A DNA stretch of 64,000 nucleotides from Lonicera japonica (lineage: Eukaryota; Streptophyta; Magnoliopsida; Dipsacales; Caprifoliaceae), in contig CM038466.1 in assembly GCA_021464415.1 (NCBI GenBank), forward strand, positions 34,564,833 to 34,628,832, given 5' to 3'. Within the stretch, counting starts at the first letter, position 1. The number at the start of each line of letters is the position of its first letter. The translations under genes were made by a program, and so were the position numbers. The notes beneath the pieces were generated by a model, which saw only the letters and a program-made list of their open reading frames with translations, was not told the origin of the DNA and did not search any database. Positions 1 through 11,485 of this stretch are shown piece by piece.

Positions 1-849
1 CGGACCATCACTCTACGGAGAGCAAAAGAAATCCGAAAACTGTCTTCTGAGAGAAGTAACTTCACTCGAGGAAAACATGAGAGTAAAGTTCAGAAAGATA
101 CAGGGAAACAGACATCCGGATTAGACCCCGAGAAGCTCTTTTCACCTTCGCAAGATTTACTCTCTTTCACTCTAGCAGTCTAAGAGAGGCAACAAACACA
201 AGCCCTCGTCAGAGGCAAATCACCAACACAAGCCCTCGCCAGAGGCAAATCACCAACACAAGCCCTCACCAGAGGCAAATCACAAACACAAGCCTGCCAG
301 AGGCAAAAATACTCACAAAAGCCCTCCTAGAGGCAATTTTCTTTTTTACAAATCAGAAGCCCTCCCAAAGAGGCACAGTGGAGCAATGGTAGTCCTCCCA
401 CCTGAGGCGCAAAGTGGATCAATGGTAGTCCTCCTATCTGAGGCTAGTGGAGCAATGGTAGTCCTCCCACCTGAGGCAAGAAGATCAAAAGCCCTCCCAG
501 AGAGGCACAGTGTAGCAATGGTAGTCCTCCCACCTGAGGCAAGAATATTAAAAGCCCTCCCAAAGAGGCACAGTGGAGCAATGGTAGTCCTCCCACCTGA
601 GGCGCAAAGTAGGATCAATGGTAGTCCTCCCGTCTGAGGCGAGTGGAGCAAATAAAAGCCCTCGAAAGAGGCAATGAGGTAACAAAAGCCCTCTCCGGAG
701 GCAAAACCAAACACAAGCCCTCTCCGGAGGCATTCACGAACACTTTTATCGTACACACACTTCTTTAGAGTTCTCGCGGGAGCCATGGATCATGGTCTCT
801 TTCAGTCGCCTCAATTCCTTGCAAGAAAGAAACTTGAGTCGAGAGGGTC
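1..849 (+). mobile_element. 3' internal region of a Tat-type Ty3/gypsy retrotransposon (partial)
   Basis: This stretch lies directly upstream of a TG...CA long terminal repeat that starts at 850, so it is the 3' non-coding end of an element whose body lies outside the window. It contains a minisatellite (180-760) and ends in a purine-rich stretch just before the LTR (about 832-849), a plausible polypurine tract. No protein of the element is visible. Long repeat-rich 3' regions are usual in the Tat/Ogre/Retand group. The assignment rests on the LTR and this layout, not on a polyprotein. Confidence 0.6.
180..760. repeat. Minisatellite with AGCCCTC...GAGGCA units
   Basis: About 15 imperfect units share the core AGCCCTC(n)AGAGGCA or its variant AGTCCTCCCACCTGAGGC. 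Spacing is near 30 bp at the left (180-330) and longer, with composite units, at 350-660. The open frames across it on both strands (for example repeated ASGGRTTIAPL on the minus strand) are products of the repeat and not genes. Confidence 0.85.
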
Positions 850-2242
850 TGTAGACACCCCGATCCGTGACCCCCGCAAGAACCCTAACGACCTTCGAGA
901 ACTACTGTTTTTGGAGTCCGGGACCCACCCGAACACCCGAAACTGCCCCGAAAGGGTTTGTTGGCCAAACAAACCTATTTTTAAGGGAAATGTCGCATGA
1001 CAAACTAGTATGTCGCATGACAAATTCCCTTTATGGGGACATGTCGAGCGACAAATACCCCACCATTCACTTTCTGACACATCAGAATGTCGCGCGACAT
1101 ATGCCTTTCCCAACACTATAAATAGGCCAACACCTCCCAAGGATTAGAGACACCAAGAAGGGGGGCAAGGAGGAGTAACTTAGAGGAAGAATTATTGGTT
1201 TATGATATGATTTTCTAGTCTTTCGTCAAGCATTCTCGAGTATCGTCTTATTTCTGAAGAATTATCGAATCTATTCTCGACACTCGACGTGTCCCGCCTC
1301 TGGAATCGAATTCTCGAAAATATCCGAAGAAGGAGAAAATTATTATCGCCGGAGATCTCTCTGCCGCATTATATTTTCTTTCTTATTATTATTCTCGTCG
1401 GGAAGGTAAACAAAGTCTTTTCTAGTATTTGACATTAAATATCTGTGTACTCGTTTTATTTCTGTTGTTTTGTCCACGTTTTATTTGAATAAACTTATTG
1501 CCAAGTTACAAATAGTCTATCATATTCAAAACAAAAGACCCTGATAAAACCATTTTCAAAATCAGAAGAATAAGTACATTATCATCCGGACAAAATTCTG
1601 TTTTCAAAACTTGGACTGATAAAATTTATCTAGGAATCAAAATCAACATATCCTGTCTTCTCTATAGACTGCGACGTGTCTGACAAAACTCCCCTCAAAG
1701 AGTTCTAATTCCATATTAAATTAGTCCCGATACAAAATCCGAACTTTTACAAAAGTAATCACAACACGAGAAAACCGTCATTATCTGAGGAAATAATACG
1801 GGACACTCTTTCAAAATAAAAGATTTTGTCATTTGTATTTACATCTTTCAATAATAAAAACATCGGATCTCGGAACACAAAAGTTTTTATCCCTTTCCCG
1901 TTTTTTACCAGAAATTAGGGTTTTCATTCGAAAAGTAGTAGACTGTCAGTAAAAACATCCAAGTTTTTCAACATAAAATAAACATATAAGACCACTAGAG
2001 ACCGAAAGGGCGGAATGGGTGCTTAACACCTTCCCAAACCGTAATATAGTTCTCGAACCCTATAGAATCCTGGTTTCGTAGACAAACGTGTAAAGGAAGG
2101 CTTATCTGTAGCCTTTCTAGGGACACCCGATATGAATTATCAAACACCAATAGAAGCAAATGGAACGACGGAATCCTTTCCGACGCTTCAGACGCCCAAG
2201 GACGGGAATGAGACCTGGGGGTCGCATTTACGGATTCTCACA
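850..2242 (+). mobile_element. 3' LTR of the Tat-type element (1393 bp)
   Basis: It begins TGTAGACACC and ends TCTCACA. A second copy at 50124-51664 defines the ends, and the two agree at roughly 90% by eye. A TATAAATA box lies at 1117-1124 behind palindromic TGTCGCGCGACA-like motifs. This copy lacks about 94 bp present near 51451-51545 of the other. The five bases after it (CATAT, 2243-2247) would be one copy of the target duplication; the partner lies outside the window. Confidence 0.8.
998..1124 (+). promoter_or_regulatory. LTR promoter: palindromic TGTCGCGCGACA-like motifs plus TATA box
   Basis: Four copies of a dyad close to TGTCGC(A/G)(T/C)GACA occur between about 998 and 1101, followed by TATAAATAGG at 1117. 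This matches U3 architecture: motif array, TATA box, transcript start. The homologous array at 50266-50475 has six motifs. A regulatory role is inferred from position, symmetry and repetition. Confidence 0.55.
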
Positions 2243-3022
2243 CATATAAAGCACGACAAAGCTTGCACACTTGTGAGGTGGAGTGAGGAACTCATGGAAG
2301 AGGTTTTATGTGGACTTCTTCAGAGAGATCACCATTTAGAAATGCATTCTTCACATTCATCTGAAATAGTTCCCATTTTAAAAGATTTGGGGTCAATATA
2401 TATTGACCCTTCATCTTAAATAGTTCCAGATGGGGGGTCGATATATATTTATAAGAAAATTATAGGGTCAAAATAGAAATATCAAAGAAGTTTATGCCAG
2501 GGCTGACGTGGAAAGTCCATGCTAACATGGCAAGATGATGTGGCTCTGAAGGGCTGATGTGAAGGCACATGGTCAGTGCAAGTAGACAGCGCACGTGGAT
2601 TTTTATGGCTATAATAGTGAGCTACTCGCCGTGCATGTGGGCGCGTGGTGTGTTAGATGGGCTTCGTTTTGATGTCCTGGAATCATCTTGGCTAGGCAAT
2701 CATGATGCTGGTGCGGTTTTTAATTTTGGAGGCCTAAAGATGATGATTTCAAGGTGTATATAGATTTTGAAGATATTTGGATATGGAATTTGGAGGTGTT
2801 TGGGATTCTGGGAATATGATGGTTGTGGATTGTTTGATAGCTGAGTATGATGGCTGTGTGTTGCATATGATGATGGGCAGAGTTAATGACAGCAACAGGA
2901 TTTTAAAATTGCTTTGATACCATGTTAGATTGATAACAAATATGGGATAAGGGCAATTTGTATTAAGATGTTCATTATAGAGTTAGCTCTTTTTATTACC
3001 CATTTTCCCCAATTTTTTGCTG
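2243..3022. other. Intergenic DNA, no gene recognised
   Basis: No coding similarity is seen. It holds a perfect 20-bp palindrome at 2390-2409 (GGGTCAATAT and its complement), several loosely repeated GACGTGG/GATGTGG words at 2500-2600, and at 2911-2922 the complement of TGGTATCAAAGC. That last word resembles a Met-tRNA primer site of a minus-strand LTR element whose LTR would start TGTTAGATT at 2923. No second LTR copy was found. Confidence 0.5.
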
Positions 3023-3327
3023 TATTTTAAAATTTAAACGGATGACATTTTTCATGAAATTTAGTGAAGATGATCTTTATGATAAGTCAATCATCTCTAT
3101 AAAATTTCAACCAAAAACTCAAATCATAAGTGAATGTTATAAAAATTTGATATATATATATATATATATTCATATTCATCATCGTTTGTTGAAAATTTAA
3201 ATTCCCATATCACCCACTCCAAAATTTAATCTTCTAATGAAATTTTGTGGAGATGATCTTCCTATTATAGAGATCATATCCACCAAATTTTATGAAAAAA
3301 AATTATCCGTTTAGCCCTCAAAATAAA
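3023..3327. repeat. Fold-back (MITE-like) repeat
   Basis: The two ends are inverted copies. Left: AAACGGATGAC, then TCATGAAATTTAGTG and AAGATGATCTT. Right: the complements in reverse order, ending ATCCGTTTAG. Related half-copies, with the words CATGAAATTT(A/T)GTGGA and AGATGATC, lie near 40149, 44540 and 48160. A (TA)n run sits in the middle (about 3150-3170). No target duplication is clear. Confidence 0.6.
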
Positions 3328-4104
3328 GAGCACTGAGGATACTTGGGAGAAATAGTAATGGAGAGGAGCCAACTTTGGTTTCTACACGTTCAAAATATTT
3401 TGTTAATCGAGGAAATCCTGCAGTTGTCGTGATTTATTCTTTACATACTAGTAATTATTTACAATTGTGAATGTGCACAGGAGCACCAAAAAAGCAAATA
3501 AATGTGGTGCATATGTTTTTTTCTTTATTTTTGGTTTTAAAACCTGAAAGAAAAATTAGTACTTACCTTCAACGTTAATGCCGAAGCTTTTACTGATTGT
3601 TGGATTATAATCCCACCACACATCTCCTTTCTTCTGTGTTCCTTCCATCACAAATAGAGTATAATAGTATAGTAAAGATGGCAGGTTAGAGAGATGAGAA
3701 AAGAAAGAGAAAATTGTCGCGTGCGTGTGTTTTCTTTTCTGCAGGTTGAAAACTACATAAAAATTAAACATACGTATATATTTAACAGAGTGATTGAATC
3801 ATATATATCCTTTGGGTGAACCACCCAATTTAAATCAATAACCAATGTGGAAGCTCCACGAGTTATGGGTCGAGTTGACCCGACCTGATTTCCAACATCT
3901 CGCATTCATCCACATTGGTTGTAGTAATTAGAATATCTTATAAACTCAATCTCATAAATAATCCTTCGTCATACTATAAATGAAGCGTAAAACCTAACAA
4001 GAAGTTGTGTTATTGGAATATTGTATTAAGTCAACATCTAAACTAACATAGCACATCACTCAAAATCTCGTATATGCCGAAACTTGTTTAATCACACCAG
4101 ATTA
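3328..4104. other. Intergenic DNA with a weak minus-strand exon candidate
   Basis: No family is recognised. A minus-strand frame (3771-3556) contains a start codon and about 28 codons (MEGTQKKGDVWWDYNPT...) that run into a consensus splice donor, GGTAAGTAC, near 3565. No downstream exon was found. The rest (3780-4100) is plain AT-rich sequence. Confidence 0.3.
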
Positions 4105-4750
4105 AGCATCATCTTACCCCTCGTTAACATTAACTCAATCAAAAGTAATGCTTAACCTAATTCTTTATCTTATACTCATGATTATCAAAGCCATTTGCTT
4201 AACATTATCGTTCGGACTATGAGCTATAAGAAATCTTGGCGTATTATCATACAATCTTTACTAGCTACTTATGTCAATTCGCTCAAACTTAACTGCTTTC
4301 CTAGATGTGTTCCACTAGACTGTATACAACTTTAGCCCTTGGAGTTCACGCTAAAGTAGCAACATTGAGTTTTTACTTCATGGTATAGTCCTAGGTCTAA
4401 GGGTAAACTAGACCTATAATTGATCTATAAGGGCTCACACAATGTTGGAGCAGAGATTCATCCTATCATTTCTTCACTGGTCAATAAGAGCACATACAAT
4501 ACGATATGTATGTTACGGCAAAGCTCCCACTAAATTTGGCATGTCATTCTCCAAATCAAAATGATTTGTTTTCCATCTAATTTGTTATTTGACTGTCAAA
4601 ATGATTAAATAATTATTTGGAAGAATTTAACCTATAAACCATTCACCCGTCTAAAGGTATAGTTCACAATACAGGCAAGACCACACAGGCTAATGGTGAA
4701 TAATAAACTTATGTACTTTCATAACTAAAATAAGATAGGATGTACAATTG
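4105..4750 (+). repeat. Left arm of inverted repeat 1
   Basis: Its reverse complement matches 5285-5890 along the full length. Shared blocks include AGGGCTCACA, GACCTATAATTG, CTAGGTCTAAGGG, AAAGTAGCAACATT and CCCCTCGTTAA. Identity is perhaps 75-80%. The spacer (4751-5284) is not shared. No coding frame is present. Confidence 0.75.
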
Positions 4751-5214
4751 ATTTGTATGAAAAGTGAGAAAATAAGTTGAGCAATAAATCTCGGATTCTT
4801 TATTCAATTACATCGCCTATTGCGGGAGTTTGTTGGCATATCTTGTAAATTATCTCTCCCAAAATAGCCGTAGATATTGTTGGAGGATACTTGTTTGAGT
4901 ATTATGTGGCCTAGGGTTTCCCCTAGTTTTTTCATGAGTGATGTGCCAAAATAACATTCAACAATATTAACCTTATTAAAAAAAACTTCTAAAACCCAAG
5001 ATGAGGCCAAAACTAATTGTCACTACTTTAAATGGGGTGCATAAGGAACTATAAGGTATGGGCACCTTGATGTTTCTCGCAACCTTACTTTTGGAGTCTT
5101 CATTCAAAAAATATTCAGTTTAAGAAGCATTTTTTTTTTCACTCTGGCTTGCGTTTATTTAGGGGATATGCATAATGCTCACATGTGAGTTCAGCACGCT
5201 GTTTATTTGGCACC

Positions 5215-5330
5215 TGTAGGACAATGCTTATTGTAGCTTATGTGGCTACACTAACTTCTCTGGTAATTCTCTTCATCGTTTTATTTTAATTATGAAAGAA
5301 TATAAGTTTATAATTCACTATCAGCCCACG
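5215..5330 (+). pseudogene. Short fragment related to the sugar-transporter-like pseudogenes at 53-55 kb
   Basis: The stretch with GTGGCTACACTAACTTCTCTGG, then TTATTTTAATTATGAAAGAATATAAGTTTA, closely matches 54485-54575, where a central exon of the degenerate transporter meets its presumed intron. The match starts in the exon and runs about 50 bp past the presumed donor before diverging. It joins the inner edge of inverted repeat 1, so that repeat may derive from the intron of a related transporter copy. The fragment is too short to code for anything. Confidence 0.45.
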
Positions 5331-5890
5331 TGGTTGTGTTTATGTTGTGAACTATACTCTTAGACGGGTTAAGGGTTCATAAATTAAATTCTTTTAAATG
5401 ATGAAAAGCTAACAAACAAATGGGCTAATATTTTTATTTGGAAAGTGACATGCCCGATTTAGTGGGAGCTTTGCTGTGACATATATACATATCATATGTA
5501 TGTGCTTTTATCAACTAATGAGGGAATGGGTGGATGAATCCCTACTCCAACATTTTGTGAGCCCTTATAGACCAATTATAGGTCTTTCTTAGGCCCTTAG
5601 ACCTAGGTCTATGTCATGAATTAAAAACTTAATGTTGCTACTTTAGTGTGAACGCCAAGGGCTAAATTCGAATACAATCCAGCTGAACACATTACGAAAG
5701 TAGCAAAGTTTGAACGAATTGATATGAGTACTAGGAAAGATGATATGATAGCACAATAAGAATTCTTATAGCTTATAGTCGGAATGATTATATCAAGCAA
5801 ATGGCTTTGATAATCATGATTATAAATAAAATGATTAGGTTAAGCATTGCTTATGAGTTAGTATTAACGAGGGGTAAGATTATATCATGA
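5285..5890 (-). repeat. Right arm of inverted repeat 1
   Basis: It is the inverted partner of 4105-4750. Its inner edge extends the transporter-related fragment and its outer edge runs into the 177-bp tandem duplication. Like the left arm it appears non-coding. Confidence 0.75.
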
Positions 5891-6139
5891 TAGCACGCTG
5901 TGGTTTTATTTCTCTTATCTCTTCTCCCAATCAATCATCTCTCTAAATCCACCAATTCGAACAATTATATTAAGCAAATGGCTTTACTAATCATGATTAT
6001 AAATAAAATGATTAGGTTAAGCATTGCCTATGAGTTAGTATTAATGAGGGGTAAGATTGTATGATGACACACGCGCGGTGCTTTTATTTATCTTCTCTCC
6101 TCTCTCAATCAATCATCTTTCTAAACCCACAATTTTATG
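5786..6139 (+). repeat. 177-bp tandem duplication (2 units)
   Basis: Unit 1 (5786-5962) and unit 2 (5963-6139) share AAGCAAATGGCTTT, GATTAGGTTAAGCATTGC, GAGGGGTAAGATT and CAATCAATCATCT at a constant 177-bp offset, with about 10% mismatches. The first half of unit 1 is the outer end of the inverted-repeat arm, so the duplication came after the arm existed. Confidence 0.8.
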
Positions 6140-7160
6140 TGGTCTAGAATATGAAGTGTGGCAATATAACTATTCTTGGGCTTGAATTTTTTTTATTTGA
6201 AAAGTTTACAAAGAATAAAAGATTTTGGAGGAAGAAAAACGAAGTTGAAAAATAAACAACATCCAAAACTAAGGACAAAAACCTCCCAAAATAAAATAAA
6301 AATTATCATGTAGTAAACACATTAAATATATGCTTATCCTAATTAAAAGTGTATTTTTTTCAAATTACTCTATTTTTTCACCTTATACATTTATTTTCTC
6401 ACCTATTAACCACCAACTTCCAAAGATGGTTAAAAACTAAAAACTACTCACTATCTTTATCTTTATCTTTTACACAAAGAGGCCCATACTCTTTTTATTT
6501 CCTAATTTATCTCCTCAATTTAATGCATGCTTAATTGCTAAGTGCCAACTAGAAATGTTTAGAGAATTATTAAAAAAAGGTTTAGAGAAATTATCATTTC
6601 AATTCTCTTACTAAATATAAACAGATTGACACCAAAACTAAAAACATTCATCAAAAGAAAAATAAAACCACTTTGTACACAAAGTAACACAAACACCAAA
6701 AATAGAAAACATGGACTACCACCGGCCAGCAAATAAAAAACAAAATTATGTCATGCACGCCAAGTGGAACAAAATTCATGTAGGCTTGAAGGGTTGAAGA
6801 AACTAAAATGTTTGGCCATAAATTTGATGGGTTAGGGCGAGTGGACTAGTCTGGATGATACAGTTGTTCACTTTGTGCGTTTGCACCAAAATCTTTATCA
6901 TTAGTTATTTGCATATTTAGTGCAAAATAATTTTTTTAATAAAATTTATATCATTCTTTATTCTGGGATTTAATAAATAAAAAAAAAAGATTTGCATTAC
7001 TTGTGTCGATAGTCAAGCTGCGGGGGATAGTGGTGGCAACTTGTGGTGATTGAAAAATTTTTTTAGATAAAAAAAATAAAGAAATAGAGGAACAATATTT
7101 TAGGTAACGAAAAAGTAGTGTCCTTATTTTGAAATAAAAGACCAAACTGTGTACACCCGT
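6140..7160. other. AT-rich intergenic DNA
   Basis: No gene or recognised repeat is seen. Small frames such as 6349-6534 (+) and 6951-7145 (-) are low-complexity and show no family motif. Confidence 0.5.
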
Positions 7161-7203
7161 AAATATGGAATGGTTTAAATATGGAAGGATTTAGTTTAAC
7201 CTA

Positions 7204-7527
7204 TTGCCTCATAATGCGAGAATATTCGGCATTCTCAAGGCACACTTTGCTTTTTTAAAAATATCACACCCATTTTCATTTCCCACTCAAGCCAAATTAG
7301 TTGTTGCGTTATGTGTTTTGCATAACCATATTCGCATAGAATGTGGGGGCAATGATTGGGTTTGTGAAGAATATGATTCTCAAGTACAAAACACAGATCG
7401 TGGCATCCAATCAGAAGGCCAGTCTCATGAAAGTGTACAAAGATCGTTGATCAAAAGACAGCTTCAAGATGTCAAAGCATTACGGGATTCCATTGCAATT
7501 ACTATGTGGAATGATTATCTTATGTAA
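7204..7527 (+). pseudogene. C-terminal remnant of a PIF/Harbinger transposase (HARBI1-like, DDE_Tnp_4)
   Basis: Harbinger transposases are DDE nucleases that move TIR elements with TWA target sites. The 107-residue frame contains FGILKAHFAFLKIS at residues 9-22 and the family signature VVALCVLHNHIR at about residues 33-44 (consensus ACCVLHNFIR). It ends with the usual KALRDSIAITMWNDYLM-type tail. The catalytic Asp residues and the N-terminal two thirds are absent, and upstream sequence to 7150 shows no continuation, so it is a truncated, inactive copy. A short end-like sequence (GCAACCAAACGGGCAA, 8029-8046) may be the element's right terminus, since Harbinger ends often read like GGGC..GTTTGGTTGC. 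No left terminus was found. Confidence 0.75.
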
Positions 7528-8050
7528 TCGAGTTTCTCTATTTTATGACTTTAGAAATAGTATAAATTTTTATGTTGATTATGATATATTTAGTTTGGAT
7601 CATATTTTATTATTTGTATAATCGTATTATATCGTGGTTTTATGCTCGTACTTTGCTTATTTGTTTTTGGATCGGAGATTCTATTTGGATTATGTGGTTT
7701 AGCTTTTGTTGAATATTTTTCTCCATGAAAAAATAATTCAAATATGTTAGATTGAGGCACGATAAACAAATTTTATGTCGGTAAAAAAAACCGAATATAG
7801 GTGCATAGAAGCAAAAAGTGTGTATAGAAGTTATTGTAATGCTTAAGATTGGCAAAGTTATCTCATTCAAATTTAAATTGCCAAACACCTTGAAATTAGT
7901 TAATTCATAATATTTTTATTCATACTTAGATTTTCCGAACACGTGTAAATTGAAAATAAACAAATTCACAATTGTCAAATTTACAATCAATCAATTTACA
8001 ATGAAACAATTTATGAAATTAGAAAATTTACGCAACCAAACGGGCAATGT
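7528..8050 (+). mobile_element. Probable 3' flank and right terminus of the Harbinger remnant
   Basis: It is non-coding and AT-rich, with repeated AATTTACAAT(C/G)AATC-like words at 7960-8030. It ends with a sequence whose complement starts TTGCCCGTTTGGTTGC, like Harbinger TIRs. No TSD could be assigned because the left end is missing. Confidence 0.35.
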
Positions 8051-8350
8051 ATAGCTTTTAAGGGATAATTAAAATCCGGTTCTTGTCTAAAAAACGTTTT
8101 AGGATGCAATATGTTGATTTATTTATTTGTAAGGTTTGTGATTCTTCAAGTACGGTATTTGATTCTAGCGAGAAATCATATACATAGATACAATACTTAT
8201 TATCTATGATTTCTTCGTAAAAAATACAGTGCTTGTGATTGAGAAATTTTGGTCATAGCAATCACATACATAGTACATTAATTCCATGCCATATGTAGAT
8301 ACCAAAAATCAAGGATTGCAAGATTTAAAAAAAATAAAAAAATAATAGTG

Positions 8351-8938
8351 TGATGTGATCCAGCCTAGCCAAGAAATTAGCCTTAAGTTCTTGCGTGTTC
8401 TCACGACTGGTTAGCTGAAGAATTTAATTATTTATTTTATATTTCTTAAGCCAAAGGATTATAGATAATTATTTCCTAGAGTTATTATTATTTTAAAATT
8501 ATTTTTGGGCTTAACTGAGAGTGTTTATAATTAATTTCCTTATTGTGGTAGGAACATTCTAGGTGTTATTATTTTCCTTTTCTAAGTAGGAAATAATTTC
8601 CTTTTTGAATTAGGATTAAGGCTTTGTTTACTCCTATTTAAAGGAGGCACATTATTGTTTTAAAAAAAAAAAGTTTTGATGATTAATTAAATTAAGAGTT
8701 TTCTCTTTGTGTTCTCTAAGAACATGTTGAATTAATTCAATTGTTCTTGACTTATCAATCTAGCAACCACACTAGATTGTGGCGTCATTCATTATACCGA
8801 GGTTCGCGCTTCTTTAAGCGTTGGGTTAAGATTTTCGCCCGCCATCTTTCGAATTATTCCAAGGTTCTTGCTACATTTGTAGTTCAAGAGTTGAGGATCC
8901 ATTAGCCTGGTTAGGAAAGACGATCCGGGTTCGTGTCA
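8351..8938 (+). mobile_element. Solo LTR, 588 bp, flanked by perfect TAGTG duplication
   Basis: It starts TGATGTGATCC and ends GGTTCGTGTCA. The 5-bp duplication TAGTG lies at 8346-8350 and 8939-8943. A promoter-like CTATTTAAAGG lies at 8634-8644, followed by a transcribed-leader-like region. No internal domain or second LTR is present, so it is best read as a solo LTR left by unequal recombination. The superfamily is not determinable from the LTR alone. Strand is taken from the TATA-like box. Confidence 0.75.
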
Positions 8939-9149
8939 TAGTGCCTGCATCCTAAAAATGTTCGAAAATAGGGACCAGCCCCTAATTATTTTCATCTTAT
9001 AATTATATAAGCGTTTTATAGGTTTCTAAATAAAAGTATAAGTGACATAACGGTTTAAGTATTCGATGAATGAAAACCATGCAAATGGAAGCTTAACCTG
9101 TAATAAGTAGAACTTTGTGTGCCAAAGTCAGTTTTGGTATAATGACGAG

Positions 9150-9275
9150 GCTAAACCACAATAGAGTGGCTTAATGGCTAGCCATTCTGGGTTTAAAAAA
9201 CCGAGTTCGATTGAGAGTTTCCTCACGTCGAGTCTCGACATATGTAAAATCTCTGGTGGTCAACGATTGGCACCT
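9150..9275 (+). repeat. Possible tRNA-derived SINE
   Basis: A box-A-like GTGGCTTAATGGCTA (9166-9180) and a box-B-like GAGTTCGATTG (9203-9213) are spaced about as in a tRNA gene, but no cloverleaf acceptor stem forms. This is the usual look of a SINE head. No poly(A)/poly(T) tail or TSD is clear. Confidence 0.35.
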
Positions 9276-9430
9276 TCCATGAAAGAAATTAATCGAGGTG
9301 CACAAAAGTTGACCCGAACATCAGTGGCATAAAACCAAAAATAAAATAAAATATGGAGGTTAAAGGCCAAATAACTCTTATGTTAATTACTTTTATGTCA
9401 AAATAAAATAAAATATGCCTTTGTTTTGAC

Positions 9431-10900
9431 CCCTTAAATTATAAATTCTAAATTAGCTATCATCTAGCTGCTTGCCTTTTAAAATGATAATAATGAAATA
9501 AATAAAAATTCAAACTTTCTTATTGCTCAAGACAGGAAATGCAATTGATAGGTGGAATTCTTTAATGTCTTAGGTTGTGCTAGCTCTATTTTATTTTTCA
9601 AACATTGGGTTGGACTCCTCCTTGGGCCTGAATTCAATTCAAACAATCTTTGCACCTTTGCAAATTTTGTGGGTCCAATTCAGATCCATTTCTTGGTACA
9701 ATAGCAGCTAGTCCACTATCAACTCCCCTTTCTGCTCTAATCCCTCACCAGTCAACCTACTAGCTAGGTCCAACTTGTTGGATACTAGTAGATAACAACA
9801 GATTTGGGGCGAGTTTGGGCCTAAATATGTCTGAACTAAACTCGACCAACCAAAGATGGGTTTTTCATTTGAAAACCCGAGCCGTTCCTGCTTGCTAGTG
9901 CAGTTAAACCCGAACCCGCTCCAACCTATATCAACCCGCACACCCAAGTGCAATTACAGTGATTATAAGGATATTAAAAAAACAATATATTCAAATCGGA
10001 GTGGATCAAAGAGATTTATATTACGTAACTCAAACCTGACCCAACATTGTTTGAGAGTTTCACTTTGGAAAACCTGACTTGATTTAAAAACGCGTACCCC
10101 ATTCGAGTCAGAGTGGTTTAAAATTTCGTCATCCCCAAGTCATTTCTTGGCTAGCTCTAAGCCCATTTTCTTTGTTATCCACTTTTTCTAAAATTATGTT
10201 CTTTGACTTCGACAAAATTTTAATTAGCAGTAGTTTCTTTGCTCCCATACTACTTTTTCTTGCCATAGTGGGGCTCGGCCTACTTTGAAAAAGGATTTGA
10301 AACGTCCCTTTTTTATCACCGGGAGTTTTTTTCTTTGAGAGATATTTATCTTTGAAGCTACATTTTTTGGATGATAATTGTGATGAAGAAATGTTTTGGC
10401 GCAATATCTTGTATGAGCCCTTTATAATGATTTTGGGACTTATTTGAACTATAATTTGATTAAAAAAAAACCCTCTGGACTATGCATTGGCTCACCATGT
10501 GTGGAATTGATTTTCATTCTATGACAAAAGTTAAAAGGAGAAAAAGAAAAAAATAAGGGCGCCTGAGTGTTTGTACTAAGAATTGGTACATAAAGCAAAG
10601 ACTTACCTGAAGGACATTCATTTTGATTCAAATTTAAAATTTTAGCGTGATGATTTCAATGTATCTGCTGCTTATGATGATGGAAGATGCATGATAATTT
10701 CTTTGATTGATAATTTTACCTCATTTCGAAGTAGTCACAATAAATTTTTTGGCATGGAAAATAAGGCTTGAAGCACAGTTAGCCTAGCCCTAGAGAAAAG
10801 ACAAGTTTGTTTCATAAATAAAGGTCCTTCTTATTGTTTAGTTTTCCTTTTGCCTATTCCAAAAGGAGCTTCACATTAGAATTTCCATGCCATTACGCAA
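9431..10900 (+). repeat. Family-X dispersed repeat, copy 1
   Basis: A non-coding repeat with ordered landmarks: CAAACATTGGGTTGGACTCC, TTGGGCCTGAATTC, GATCCATTTCTTGG, CTCTAATCCC, CTAAGCCCATTTT, TTTTCTAAAATTATGTTCTTTG, and a block containing GGATTTGAAACG. The same landmarks recur in the same order near 11.13-11.49, 24.95-25.37 with 35.98-36.12, 37.98-38.9, 41.43-42.38 and 45.3-46.5 kb. No open frame is conserved. It may be a non-autonomous transposon. Confidence 0.6.
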
Positions 10901-11125
10901 GAAAAACTTAAAATTTGACGCCTATTCCCAATTATTAAAAACATCTTTATTAATTTTTAGCAAAAACATGGTATTTTCATGTGTCAAAAGATTATTGGTT
11001 CATTTAGTTGGGGTTTTCAATCTTTTTACACTCTCCTTTGACGGAGTTAATCCATTTGTTCGGGGAAAAAGTTGGAGGAGTACACTGTCAAGTTAAAAAA
11101 AAAAACTATATGCATTTGGTGTGAT

Positions 11126-11485
11126 CCATTAAATTTGAAATTTTAAATTAGCCATTATTTAGCCGCTTGTGTTTTAAAAATATAATAATGTATATTATAT
11201 GGGAAAAAAAATAATGCACACTTTCTTATTGCTAGACATAGGAAATGCAATTGATTGGTGGAATTCTTAATGTCTTGGGCTGTGGTAGCTCTATTTTATT
11301 TTTCAAACAATGGGTTGGACTCCTCCTTGGGCCTGAATTCAATTCAAACAATCTTTGCTCCTTTGCAAATTTTGTGGATCCAATTTGGATCCATTTCTTG
11401 GTACAATAGCAACTAATCCACTATCAACTCCTCTTTATGCTCTAATCCCTAACTAATGAATCTACTAGCTAGGTCTAATTTGTTT
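11126..11485 (+). repeat. Family-X dispersed repeat, copy 2 (partial)
   Basis: It is a direct copy of 9431-9778 with about 85% identity, sharing GGAAATGCAATTGAT, GGTTGGACTCCTCCTTGGGC and CTACTAGCTAGGTC. It stops after the tract that opens copy 1, so it is truncated. The copies are 1.7 kb apart. Confidence 0.8.

Noticed and set aside
346..786. Open frame of 146 codons on the minus strand and overlapping plus frames
   Set aside because: They read through the minisatellite; the repeated ASGGRTTIAPL peptide merely reflects the DNA repeat.
2911..2930. Met-tRNA-like primer site next to TGTTAGATT, suggesting a minus-strand LTR element
   Set aside because: No second LTR, TSD or coding remnant was found; a short word match alone is weak.
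3556..3771. Minus-strand exon ending in GGTAAGTAC
   Set aside because: Only about 28 codons, no known family and no partner exon; kept only as a remark.
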